From JAWHTC01 sp032586155 (GTDB lineage: Bacteria > Pseudomonadota > Alphaproteobacteria > Rhodobacterales > Rhodobacteraceae): 64,000 nucleotides of DNA. Made by a program: the position numbers and the translations under genes. The notes beneath the pieces are model-generated. The model saw only the letters and a list, made by a program, of their open reading frames with translations, had not been told where the DNA came from and did no database searches. This document shows, one piece after another, positions 57,541 through 64,000 of this stretch (the stretch's first letter is position 1; each line of letters starts with the position of its first letter). Location: positions 496,001 through 560,000 of the forward strand of contig NZ_JAWHTC010000002.1 in assembly GCF_032586155.1 (NCBI RefSeq), in the 5' to 3' direction.

Positions 57541-58500
57541 TCAATTCTCTGCGGCCACCATGACCTTGCCAACGCTTTGGCCCGATCCCAACCGCTGCAT
57601 TGCCCCGGGCGCGTCGCCCAGCGGGAACACTTTGTCGATCACTGGTACGATCTGCCCTTCCACGGCCATCTGCGCCAACTGTTCTACGTCACGCGGATTG
57701 CGGTCCCATAGCAACAGGCGCACGTCCCGGCTGTCAAAGCGCGACAGGATCGGCCCGGCAATACCAGCGATCAATGACGCTCCAAGAGGCCCGCCGATGA
57801 ACCAGAACCGCCCACCAGGTTTGAGCAATCTGCGACTCTGCAACACCGGACGCCCACAAACGCAATCGATGATCAGGTCGAACCGCAGACCTAAGGCCGC
57901 CACATCGTCGGCCCTGTAGTCCAGCACCACATCGGCGCCCAATTCACGCAAACGCTCCCCCTTGGTCGCATTATCCTCGGCCACCGCATGGGCGCCCTTG
58001 GCCTTGACCATTTGCAAGGCAAAGGTGCCCACACCTCCCCCGGCCCCGGCAATCAACACCCTCTGCCCTGCAACGACATCGCGCGTCGCCTGCAATGCCA
58101 GTACTCCGGCCTGGGGCAGCGCAGCCGCATCGACGAAGGGCAACGCCTCGGGCTTCATCACCCACAGACTTGCAGGGGCGGTGACATATTCGGCCAGCCC
58201 TCCCCAATGTTCGAACAGTTCGCCGATCACCGCATCCCCCACGGCAAAGCCATCGACCCCGGTGCCAACGGCCTCGACATAGCCGGCCACATCAGACCCC
58301 AGCACACCGATCTTAGGCCGCATCCAGCCCCACATCCGCGAATAGATCGGCCATCCGGTCATGATCTCATAGTCGGCACCGTTCAGCGCACAAGCTTCGA
58401 CCTTGACCAATATCTCCCCCGAGCCCGGCTTCGGGCAGGGCAGATCGACCGCCTGCAACACCTCCGGCCCGCCATATCGTGAATAGGATAAGGCTCTCAT
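57541..58500 (-). CDS. MDR-family zinc-independent alcohol dehydrogenase / quinone oxidoreductase
   Basis: Medium-chain dehydrogenase/reductase of 319 residues: GLGSDVAGYVEAVGTGVDGF, nucleotide-binding GAGGGVGTFALQMVKAKGAH, and PKPGSGEILVKVEACALNGA. No zinc-ligand Cys/His cluster typical of zinc ADHs is seen, so it resembles QOR/NADP-dependent reductases. Substrate unknown. It ends 8 bases from the GntR stop (convergent). Confidence 0.85.
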   Translation of the reverse strand: MRALSYSRYGGPEVLQAVDLPCPKPGSGEILVKVEACALNGADYEIMTGWPIYSRMWGWMRPKIGVLGSDVAGYVEAVGTGVDGFAVGDAVIGELFEHWGGLAEYVTAPASLWVMKPEALPFVDAAALPQAGVLALQATRDVVAGQRVLIAGAGGGVGTFALQMVKAKGAHAVAEDNATKGERLRELGADVVLDYRADDVAALGLRFDLIIDCVCGRPVLQSRRLLKPGGRFWFIGGPLGASLIAGIAGPILSRFDSRDVRLLLWDRNPRDVEQLAQMAVEGQIVPVIDKVFPLGDAPGAMQRLGSGQSVGKVMVAAEN

Positions 58501-58540
58501 GACACACCCCCTCAGCCCATTCTATCGCAGAGCCACACAA

Positions 58541-58571
58541 ACGAAAAACCCGGACCGCCATGGCCCGGGTT
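58541..58571 (-). terminator. Intrinsic terminator of the Fo ATP synthase operon
   Basis: AACCCGG (58547-58553) pairs with CCGGGTT (58565-58571); on the minus strand the stem is followed by a T-run (complement of GAAAAA at 58543-58548). It lies 40 bases past the atpF stop and before the divergent-end MDR gene start. A second hairpin, GGTGGGTT/AACCCACC at 58586-58603, stands between atpF and this terminator. Confidence 0.75.
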
Positions 58572-58610
58572 CTTCAATTTCGTCGGGTGGGTTCAAACCC
58601 ACCATCCAGC

Positions 58611-59168
58611 TTAGTGCAGCTTGGCGTCCACTTCGGCGATGGCCGCATCGATCAGCTTGTTGCCGCTCGCGGCGGTCATCTGCTTGGCGATCACGTCCTG
58701 CGCGGCGCCTACGGCGATCAGAACCGCCTGGTCGCGTACTTCCTTCACAGCCGACGCTTCGGCGCTGGCGATCTGTCCCTCGGCCGCGGCCAACCGGCGC
58801 GCGATCGAGGTTTTCAGGTCTTCCTTGGCCTGTTCGGCCGCCAGACGGGCTTCTTCCTTGGCGTGATCGACGATCCGCTCGGCCTGATCGACCACTTCCT
58901 TCTGCTTACGCTCGAAAGAGGCCAGAACACTCTGGGCCTCTTCACGCAGCTTGCGGGCCTCGTTCAGCTCGTCCTGGATGCCTTCGGCGCGCTTGTCCAA
59001 GAGGCCGCCCAGAAGACCGGGCACCTTGAGGTACAGCAGAACACCAATGAACAGCAGGAACGAGATCAACACCACGAAGTTGGTGTTGCTCAGTGAAAAG
59101 AACGGACCAGACGCGGCCAGCGCCGGGCTGGCGGCGAAAAGGGCAATGAATGTTGCAATGATGCGCAT
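58611..59168 (-). CDS. atpF: ATP synthase Fo subunit b
   Basis: Peripheral stalk subunit of F-type ATP synthase. A cleavable-looking N-terminal segment (MRIIATFIALFAASPALAAS) precedes the membrane helix (FVVLISFLLFIGVLLYLKVP), then a long charged coiled coil (AEGIQDELNEARKLREEAQS and onward). 185 residues. Last gene of atpI-atpB-atpE-b'-b, 4 bp after b'. The duplicate b/b' arrangement is characteristic of photosynthetic-lineage alphaproteobacteria. Confidence 0.93.
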   Translation of the reverse strand: MRIIATFIALFAASPALAASGPFFSLSNTNFVVLISFLLFIGVLLYLKVPGLLGGLLDKRAEGIQDELNEARKLREEAQSVLASFERKQKEVVDQAERIVDHAKEEARLAAEQAKEDLKTSIARRLAAAEGQIASAEASAVKEVRDQAVLIAVGAAQDVIAKQMTAASGNKLIDAAIAEVDAKLH

Positions 59169-59172
59169 GTCT

Positions 59173-59739
59173 TTACCCTTTCATCCGTGCGTTGATCGCC
59201 GCGGTCACCGTCTTGGCGTCGGCTTTGCCGCCCATCGCCGCCACGATATCCTTGGCCGTGTCCTTGGCCACAACCTTGACCGCATCCAGCGCACCGGCGC
59301 GGATCTCGGCAATCGCCTTCTCGCTTTCGGCTGCCTTGGCTGCGATCTCCGCATCCGCCTTGGCAATCTCAACTTCAAGCTCGGCCTGCATTTCTGCCTT
59401 GGCTTCTGCCACGATGTTGTTTGCCTCGGCCCGTGCATCCGCGAGCGCCTTGTTATAGGCGTCTTCGGCGTCCACGGCCTTTTGTTTCAGATCTTCGGCA
59501 GCTGCCAGATCATTGGTGATCGTGCCCTGACGTTCGGCCAGGATTGCCGCGATGCGCGGCAGTGCGATCTTCGACAGCACGAAGAAAATCACCACCAGCG
59601 TGACAACAAGCCAGAATACCTGGTTCGCCATCCAGTCGGGGCAAAGCTGCGGCATGCCAATGGCACCACCACTGCTGTCGACACAGGACGAAACTGTCTG
59701 AGCAGCTCCGTGACCGGCGTCTTGCGTTTCCGTTGCCAT
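59173..59739 (-). CDS. ATP synthase Fo subunit b'
   Basis: Second, divergent stalk subunit (b'). Residues about 30-55 are the membrane helix (MANQVFWLVVTLVVIFFVLS), preceded by an acidic/Ser-rich N-terminus with two Cys (SSCVDSS, QLCPDW), followed by the coiled coil (RQGTITNDLAAAEDLKQKAV). 188 residues. Lies between atpE (84 bp) and atpF (4 bp). Symbols atpG, atpX and atpF' are used for it in different genomes. Confidence 0.92.
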   Translation of the reverse strand: MATETQDAGHGAAQTVSSCVDSSGGAIGMPQLCPDWMANQVFWLVVTLVVIFFVLSKIALPRIAAILAERQGTITNDLAAAEDLKQKAVDAEDAYNKALADARAEANNIVAEAKAEMQAELEVEIAKADAEIAAKAAESEKAIAEIRAGALDAVKVVAKDTAKDIVAAMGGKADAKTVTAAINARMKG

Positions 59740-59823
59740 GTCGTCGTCCTCCTCGAACCGGGATTACAACGGGCGGGTCATGCTTTGGCAGAACCCACCC
59801 GAGCGTAAGGATGGTCCGTAGGT

Positions 59824-60060
59824 TTAGACGGCGAACATCAGCAGAAGCGCGACGAGGAACGAGAAGATCCCCAGGGCTTCCGAGAACGCAATACCGATGA
59901 ACATCGTTGCGGTTTGGCCACCAGCAGCCGACGGGTTGCGCAGAGCGCCCGACAGGAAGTTACCAACCACGTGGCCCACACCAACAGCAGCGCCGCCCAT
60001 GCCCGTGCATGCCAGACCTGCGCCGATGTATGCGCCCATTTGTACGATATCGCCTTCCAT
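59824..60060 (-). CDS. atpE: ATP synthase Fo subunit c
   Basis: 78-residue proteolipid: two helices (AYIGAGLACTGMGGAAVGVG and TATMFIGIAFSEALGIFSFL) with the RNP loop at residues 41-43 and the ion-binding Glu at about residue 61. No extra Na+-type Gln/Ser/Thr ligands are apparent, so it is proton type. The start MEGDIVQMGAYIGAG at 60060 follows AAGGAGAATACTC. Rotor ring component. Confidence 0.95.
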   Translation of the reverse strand: MEGDIVQMGAYIGAGLACTGMGGAAVGVGHVVGNFLSGALRNPSAAGGQTATMFIGIAFSEALGIFSFLVALLLMFAV

Positions 60061-60126
60061 GAGTATTCTCCTTACGTTGGAATTAGCTAGATGAGGTGTA
60101 GGGTGCGTGATTTCACGCACCGTTCG

Positions 60127-60897
60127 TTAGTGATGCGGGTGCAGTGCGTCTTTCAGATACACGCATGTGAGGATCGCGAACACATAGGCCTGGATAAAGG
60201 CCACCAGCAGTTCAAGCGCATAGATCGCGGTGATCGCCAGGATCGCGAAGGGCGAGATTGCCAGCAACGCGGCAAAGGCTGCAAACACCTTAATCACGGC
60301 GTGACCGGCCATCATGTTGCCCGCCAGACGAATGGAGTGGCTTACGGGGCGCACGAAGTACGAGATGACCTCGATCAGCGCCAGGATCGGGCGCAGCACC
60401 AGCGGCGCGGATGAGATCCAGAAGACGCTCAGGAAGCCCAGACCGTTTTTCCAGAAGCCAAGGATGGTGACGAACAGGAACACGGCCATCGCCATGACCG
60501 CGGTCACTGCAATGTGGCTGGTGGTGGTGAACGCGCCCGGCAGCAGGCCCAGCATGTTCGCCATCACGATGAACATGAACAGCGTCATGATCATGGGGAA
60601 GTATTTCACACCATCTTTGCCGGCAACGTCTTCAACCATGGTGTAGACAAAGCCGTATGCGAGCTCGGCAATCGACTGACCGCGGCTCGGAACAACCGCC
60701 CGCTTCGACGTGGCAAGAACCAGCAGCGCAATGATCGCCACAACCGTCAGCGCCATCCACAGGGTCACGTTGGTGATCGTGAACATGCCCACCGGGCCGT
60801 CGCTGAACAGCGGCTTGACGATGAACTGATCCATCGGGTGAAAGACCAGGCTCGATCCCTCGGCTGCGGCGTCTGCGGATTGCGTCTCGGTTGCCAC
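60127..60897 (-). CDS. atpB: ATP synthase Fo subunit a
   Basis: Membrane subunit forming the proton half-channels. The essential Arg is in SHSIRLAGNMMAGH and the helix LLVAFIQAYVFAILTCVYLK closes the protein. Length 256. Highly hydrophobic with the normal five to six helices. It follows atpI by 3 bp and precedes atpE by 66 bp. Confidence 0.96.
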   Translation of the reverse strand: MATETQSADAAAEGSSLVFHPMDQFIVKPLFSDGPVGMFTITNVTLWMALTVVAIIALLVLATSKRAVVPSRGQSIAELAYGFVYTMVEDVAGKDGVKYFPMIMTLFMFIVMANMLGLLPGAFTTTSHIAVTAVMAMAVFLFVTILGFWKNGLGFLSVFWISSAPLVLRPILALIEVISYFVRPVSHSIRLAGNMMAGHAVIKVFAAFAALLAISPFAILAITAIYALELLVAFIQAYVFAILTCVYLKDALHPHH

Positions 60898-60900
60898 GTC

Positions 60901-61236
60901 TTACGTCCTCTCGTTGTCTTCTTCAGGGCTTGCGCCCGCTTGTTCCTCTTGGAACTCTTTCGCCGTGCGCATCATGGTGCGAACCCCGGCGATAAAGCCC
61001 AGCAATGTGAATATGACAAGGAAGATCGGGAGCGTCCCGAACAGGCGATCCAGCCCGTATCCCATGCCAAAGCCGATCAGAACACCGGCGACCATCTCAA
61101 TCACCATCCGCCAACCCTGTTGGGCCTGGGAATAGTGCTCATCCTGGTGGCGCTTCTCGGTCTCTTCGGCCTTTTTGGCCGCATTGATCTTCGCTTCCAG
61201 CGCCTCAAGGCGTGCTTTCGGGTCGGATTCGGACAC
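60901..61236 (-). CDS. atpI: ATP synthase assembly protein AtpI
   Basis: Small membrane protein that helps c-ring assembly or Mg2+ handling. Two helices (MVIEMVAGVLIGFGMGYGLD and FLVIFTLLGFIAGVRTMMRT) after a charged N-terminal region (RLEALEAKINAAKKAEETEK). The start is the GTG at 61236 (protein MSESDPKARL), since a likely promoter lies just upstream; the longer frame to 61293 would begin before transcription. 111 residues. First gene of the operon. Confidence 0.85.
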   Translation of the reverse strand: MSESDPKARLEALEAKINAAKKAEETEKRHQDEHYSQAQQGWRMVIEMVAGVLIGFGMGYGLDRLFGTLPIFLVIFTLLGFIAGVRTMMRTAKEFQEEQAGASPEEDNERT

Positions 61237-61264
61237 GGGAAAACCCCATCTGACGATTGCGCCT

Positions 61265-61293
61265 TTGCTATTTGGGGTGGGGTACAGAGTCAA
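61265..61293 (-). promoter_or_regulatory. Candidate sigma-70 promoter of the Fo ATP synthase operon
   Basis: On the minus strand TTGACT (61288-61293) and TAGCAA (61265-61270) are separated by 17 bp. This would start transcription around 61258, about 20 bases before the GTG start. Sequence match is fair; not tested. Confidence 0.5.
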
Positions 61294-61338
61294 GCACGCC
61301 GACCGGACCGGCTTTACTCACCTAACCTGTTGTTATTT

Positions 61339-61368
61339 TGAATATTTTTACAAAGAAAGAGAGACGGG
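61339..61368 (-). repeat. Dispersed intergenic element, copy 5 (reverse, degenerate)
   Basis: GAATATTTTTACAAAGAAAG plus AGAGACGGGG, the reverse complement of the CTCTTTCTTTG...AAATATTC-like element with mismatches. It lies upstream of the atp operon, between its promoter and the ArsR gene. Confidence 0.45.
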
Positions 61369-61419
61369 GACATTCCGCCGCAACCGGCGTTAGCGCTGAC
61401 TCAAGGCAAATCGCATATT

Positions 61420-61433
61420 CAACCAAATGGTTG
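61420..61433. promoter_or_regulatory. Operator-like palindrome before the ArsR gene
   Basis: CAACCA, two bases, TGGTTG: a 6+6 inverted repeat 31 bases before the ATG. Such AACCA..TGGTT palindromes are the usual operator of this ArsR subgroup, so autoregulation is likely. Inferred from pattern only. Confidence 0.6.
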
Positions 61434-61464
61434 ACGAATTGGCGGGCCATGGGCAAATGGAGCC

Positions 61465-61812
61465 ATGAGTAACGCGCTCGATACCACCTTCGCCGCGCTG
61501 GCCGATCCCACGCGCCGCGCGATCCTGACCATGCTTCTCGAAGATGACATGGCCGTGACGGACGTGGCCGAACCGTTCGAGATGTCGCTCGCGGCGATTT
61601 CCAAGCACCTGGGTATCCTCACCCGCGCCGGTCTGATCAGCCAGGAAAAGCGCGGTCGGGTGAAGTGGTGCAAGCTTGAACCGGACGCGCTGCGCGGAGC
61701 CTCGGTCTGGATGCAGGGCTTTGGCCAGTTCGAACCGGTTAATCTCGACGCTTTCGAGCGGTTTCTCGAAATCGAACTCGATCCCGGCACAGCCGAGGAC
61801 CCGGCGACTTGA
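61465..61812 (+). CDS. ArsR-family winged-helix regulator
   Basis: 115-residue SmtB/ArsR-type repressor. DNA-binding part: DTTFAALADPTRRAILTMLL, then VTDVAEPFEMSLAAISKHLG and RAGLISQEKRGRVKWCKLEP. No Cys metal-binding ELCVCDL box, so it is probably not metal-sensing; this subgroup often controls SRPBCC (Activator of Hsp90 type) genes. Here it overlaps a GT61 glycosyltransferase gene by 4 bases instead. Confidence 0.9.
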   Translation: MSNALDTTFAALADPTRRAILTMLLEDDMAVTDVAEPFEMSLAAISKHLGILTRAGLISQEKRGRVKWCKLEPDALRGASVWMQGFGQFEPVNLDAFERFLEIELDPGTAEDPAT

Positions 61813-62777
61813 TCCACTCGTTCGACAAAATCCCGGCGGCCCACATGGTCACCGTCCGGGATGCCATCACTGTACCGCCGGTCGAGGGCCGCAACATACC
61901 CTCTGGCGTATTCGACGATGGCGGAACGATCGTCGACAATTCCCGAACGTTGATGGGCGGGCCGCGCTGGTCGGACATCCCGCCCTATCCCGACCCGATC
62001 TCGGTACACTCGTTGCCCGGGCGCCACCTCTTCGGCGGCGTGGGCCGGGTGCATTTCGGCCATTTCCTGATCGAAACGATCCCTCGGCTCTGGGCGCTGG
62101 ATCACCTCGACCCGCCGGTCGAAAGCGTGATTTTCTTCCCCATGCATGGCCGCCGCACCGATATGCCCTTCGGGCGGACCCTGCGCGAGTTGATTGACCT
62201 TTTCTGCGGCGACGTGCCAATCACCATGATCGACCATCCTACCGAGATTGCCGAACTGGTGGTGCCCAGCCAGGGTGTCGGCCACCTGAACTGGTCCACC
62301 GGCACACCCGAATTCCGCCAGTTCGTCCGCTCCCGGTTCGAGGCCGCCTACAAACCCGACGGTCCCGAACGGCTCTACATTTCCCGCACCCGGCTTGGAA
62401 ACGAAGACAGCCTTGTCGACCAGGAAGATGCCATCGAAGAGCTGATGGCGGCAGCGGGTTACACCATCTTTCACCCGGAGCGCTATTCGATCCGTGAACA
62501 GGTCGAACACCTGATGGCGGCGAAAACGGTGGTCGGGGCAGACGGTTCAGCCTTCCACCTCGCCGCCCATGTGCTGCAACCCGGCACCCGCGTCGGGTTG
62601 ATCAAACGCCGCCACCGCACGGCCGTATTCAACGCCATCGCCGAACAGGTCAAAGCCTTCGGCGAGGTCGACCTCAGCACGATCCACCCGCTCAAACCCC
62701 AGCAAGAGGGTGAGCCCAAGGCCCGGCTCAACATGTTCCGGCTGGAACGGGCGTTACGACAGAAGGGGTTCCTCTGA
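61809..62777 (+). CDS. GT61-type glycosyltransferase
   Basis: Protein of 322 residues with the DUF563/GT61 pattern: GHFLIETIPRLWALDHL near residue 88, RLYISRTRLGNEDSLVDQED and VVGADGSAFHLAAHVLQPGT (the conserved G-x-G-x-x-x-N/H segment). Probably transfers sugars to a surface glycan or protein. A TTG at 61809 overlaps the ArsR stop (TTGA), and an ATG at 61845 is the alternative. Located after ArsR, which may regulate it. Acceptor unknown. Confidence 0.75.
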   Translation: MIHSFDKIPAAHMVTVRDAITVPPVEGRNIPSGVFDDGGTIVDNSRTLMGGPRWSDIPPYPDPISVHSLPGRHLFGGVGRVHFGHFLIETIPRLWALDHLDPPVESVIFFPMHGRRTDMPFGRTLRELIDLFCGDVPITMIDHPTEIAELVVPSQGVGHLNWSTGTPEFRQFVRSRFEAAYKPDGPERLYISRTRLGNEDSLVDQEDAIEELMAAAGYTIFHPERYSIREQVEHLMAAKTVVGADGSAFHLAAHVLQPGTRVGLIKRRHRTAVFNAIAEQVKAFGEVDLSTIHPLKPQQEGEPKARLNMFRLERALRQKGFL

Positions 62778-62928
62778 CCGGGTTAGCGATGCACGGTGAG
62801 CGAGCTTTGTCGAAAGGCGCAGCGATTGGCGGCACTGAGCCCAAGGCGGTCGCCATTTTTCTTTGAAAGATTGACATCCATTGGAGGTTTCCCTGAAGCT
62901 TTGATAGTAATTTTAGGGGAGAATTATT

Positions 62929-63729
62929 ATGGCACGCATGCACGATACCATCGGGATCATTGGCGGTTCAGGAATGCTCGGGTCCGCAATATCCAAGACG
63001 ATTTTGGGAAGCGGAGCATTTGAAAATTCGAACTTCTGGATTTCGAACAGAAGCGGCGAAGCCCCGGATTTGGGGCACAGTTCGGACATTCACGTCACGA
63101 AAAACAATCAAGAGCTGGTGGGCGCATGTGATGTTATCATTCTGTGTGTGCCGCCCGCGCATTTTGCCGACATTGACATCCGCGCATCCGACCGGCTGGT
63201 TGTTTCAGTTATGGCAGGTGTGACGATAGACGAAATGAAATCCAAGACCGACGCCGTCCGCATCGTGCGGGCCATGAGCAGCCCTGCCGCCTCATTGGCC
63301 TTGGCATATTCACCTTGGGTGGCTAGCGCCGACGTTACGCCCAAAGACCGAAACACCGTGAGTGCGATTTTCGGGTGGTGCGGGGCAACCGACGAGATAT
63401 TTGACGAACGACAACTGGATCACTTTACCGCAATGACTGGCCCGGTTCCCGGCTTTGTCGCCTATTTTGCGCAGTGCATGGTGGATCATGCCACAAGTCA
63501 GGGAATAGAACCTGAAGTGGCCAATCGGGCCGTTCGCCAACTTTTTCTTGCCAGTGGAACAATGCTGGCCAACGGCGAGGCCAGCCCGGAAGATCAGGTT
63601 CGATGGATGATAGATTATGCTGGCACAACCGCCGCCGGGCTAACTGCAATGATAGACTCAACCTTGTCCAAGACAATCAGTGATGGGCTGCTAGCGGCAG
63701 CGGACAAGGCTACATCCATGCCGAGGTAG
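62929..63729 (+). CDS. Pyrroline-5-carboxylate reductase-like protein
   Basis: NAD(P)H-dependent reductase with the ProC fold: IGIIGGSGMLGSAISKTILG (Rossmann motif), VIILCVPPAHFADIDIRASD, VVSVMAGVTIDEMKSKTDAV, and VRAMSSPAASLALAYSPWVA. The start follows GGGGAG. 266 residues. Base composition is clearly lower in GC than the rest of the window and codon use differs, suggesting a transferred gene. It could make proline or act on a related imine. There are no other proline genes nearby. Confidence 0.8.
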   Translation: MARMHDTIGIIGGSGMLGSAISKTILGSGAFENSNFWISNRSGEAPDLGHSSDIHVTKNNQELVGACDVIILCVPPAHFADIDIRASDRLVVSVMAGVTIDEMKSKTDAVRIVRAMSSPAASLALAYSPWVASADVTPKDRNTVSAIFGWCGATDEIFDERQLDHFTAMTGPVPGFVAYFAQCMVDHATSQGIEPEVANRAVRQLFLASGTMLANGEASPEDQVRWMIDYAGTTAAGLTAMIDSTLSKTISDGLLAAADKATSMPR

Positions 63730-64000
63730 GCGGTTTTTGAAACTGGCGCTTTTGGCTGAAATGCAAACAACTATGAGAATTTCCAAAGCGCAACTTAGAG
63801 GTCAAAGTAACGCCCAATAGGTGCGGTTTTGTCATCTGAATCGATGGTCAGACAATCGTATAGTCTGTTCCAATACACGTCGGTAGGTCGTCGCTGAGTT
63901 TCAACCAAGTGAGTTTTTCATCATGTGCGGCTTGAAGAGTAGGTTCGAATTTCCCCTACTCGTCCAACGCTGCAACAATAAAGTGCATAACACCTGACAT
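63730..64000. other. AT-rich end of window, 271 bp without a firm gene
   Basis: No complete gene. On the minus strand an open frame running in from the right edge ends at 63956-63958 with the 14 residues MSGVMHFIVAALDE and could be the C-terminus of a gene that starts beyond the window. A GAGTAGG/CCTACTC hairpin (about 63934-63962) lies over that stop. CAGAC and GTCTG at about 63850-63868 form a small inverted repeat. Confidence in the partial gene is low. Confidence 0.3.

Noticed and set aside
63934..63962. tRNA-like sequence GGTTCGAATTTCC near the right edge
   Set aside because: Only a 7-bp GAGTAGG/CCTACTC stem is present; no other tRNA arms fit on either strand.
1..64000. CRISPR array, prophage, insertion sequence, toxin-antitoxin or secondary metabolite cluster
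   Set aside because: No regularly spaced direct repeats, transposase, integrase, phage structural gene, restriction enzyme or NRPS/PKS domain was found by reading the frames.

Overview
The window looks like a chromosomal segment of an alphaproteobacterium of the Rhodobacteraceae (Roseobacter group). Several independent signs agree: high GC with C/G-ending codons, a split Fo ATP synthase operon ordered atpI-atpB-atpE-b'-b, the hflK-hflC-DUF2065 cluster next to a Do-type protease, an era-DUF1491 pair, a large acidic protein of a type I recall only from Rhodobacterales, Hint-domain orphans, and a GTTC-N7-GTTC SOS box of the alphaproteobacterial type. No rRNA, tRNA, CRISPR array, insertion sequence or prophage was seen. 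The content is mostly housekeeping and catabolic, with a few low-GC accessory patches (about 6.1-6.5 kb, 52.0-52.6 kb and 62.8-64.0 kb).

Region by region. 1-8.3 kb: a Suv3-like helicase (cut by the left edge) and a TPR protein on the minus strand; then SCP2-like protein, lysophospholipase-like hydrolase, M3 oligopeptidase, a zinc-ribbon membrane protein, and a ferric-reductase-like membrane flavoprotein with a 38-codon overlapping ORF. 8.4-12.4 kb: DUF900 hydrolase lipoprotein, VCBS-type secreted protein, adrenodoxin-type ferredoxin, an SOS-box-preceded orphan OB domain that looks like the tail of DnaE2, and a peptidoglycan-binding lipoprotein. 12.5-20.3 kb, all minus: DegP, crotonase, DUF2065, HflC, HflK, glutathione reductase, RpiA and a MarR regulator; four back-to-back palindromes sit between rpiA and gor. 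20.4-29.4 kb: membrane protein, GST, L-serine dehydratase, Hint protein, two EamA transporters, thiamine pyrophosphokinase and the 798-residue acidic protein. 29.4-37.7 kb: fatty acid oxidation (three acyl-CoA dehydrogenases and a FadJ-type protein) around ridA, era and DUF1491. 37.7-41.4 kb: an ECF cobalt/nickel importer operon under a cobalamin riboswitch. 41.5-51.4 kb: FAD-linked oxidase, methyltransferase, RluA, Hint protein, DapE, a CofC-like transferase and RNase R. 51.5-58.5 kb: two small lipoproteins, a polytopic membrane protein, OYE, CobO, a Lin0512 pair, a GntR regulator and an MDR reductase. 58.6-61.3 kb: Fo ATP synthase operon. 61.4-64 kb: ArsR regulator coupled to a GT61 glycosyltransferase, and a ProC-like reductase.

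Functional links: the cobalamin riboswitch ties cobalt import to B12 status, and CobO (55.3 kb) is the corrinoid adenosyltransferase of the same pathway. HflK/HflC, DegP and Gor form an envelope and redox quality-control block. The fadJ-ACAD-ACAD run is a beta-oxidation operon.

Best leads for something not routinely described: the SOS-box-driven orphan DnaE2 OB tail (10.77-11.19 kb); the chain of four different perfect palindromes (18.89-18.98 kb); the dispersed CTCTTTCTTTG...AAATACTC intergenic element; the Lin0512 pair in which one partner has lost the family motif; and the large acidic protein with conserved-looking ends. I did not see a clear new defence or biosynthetic system.
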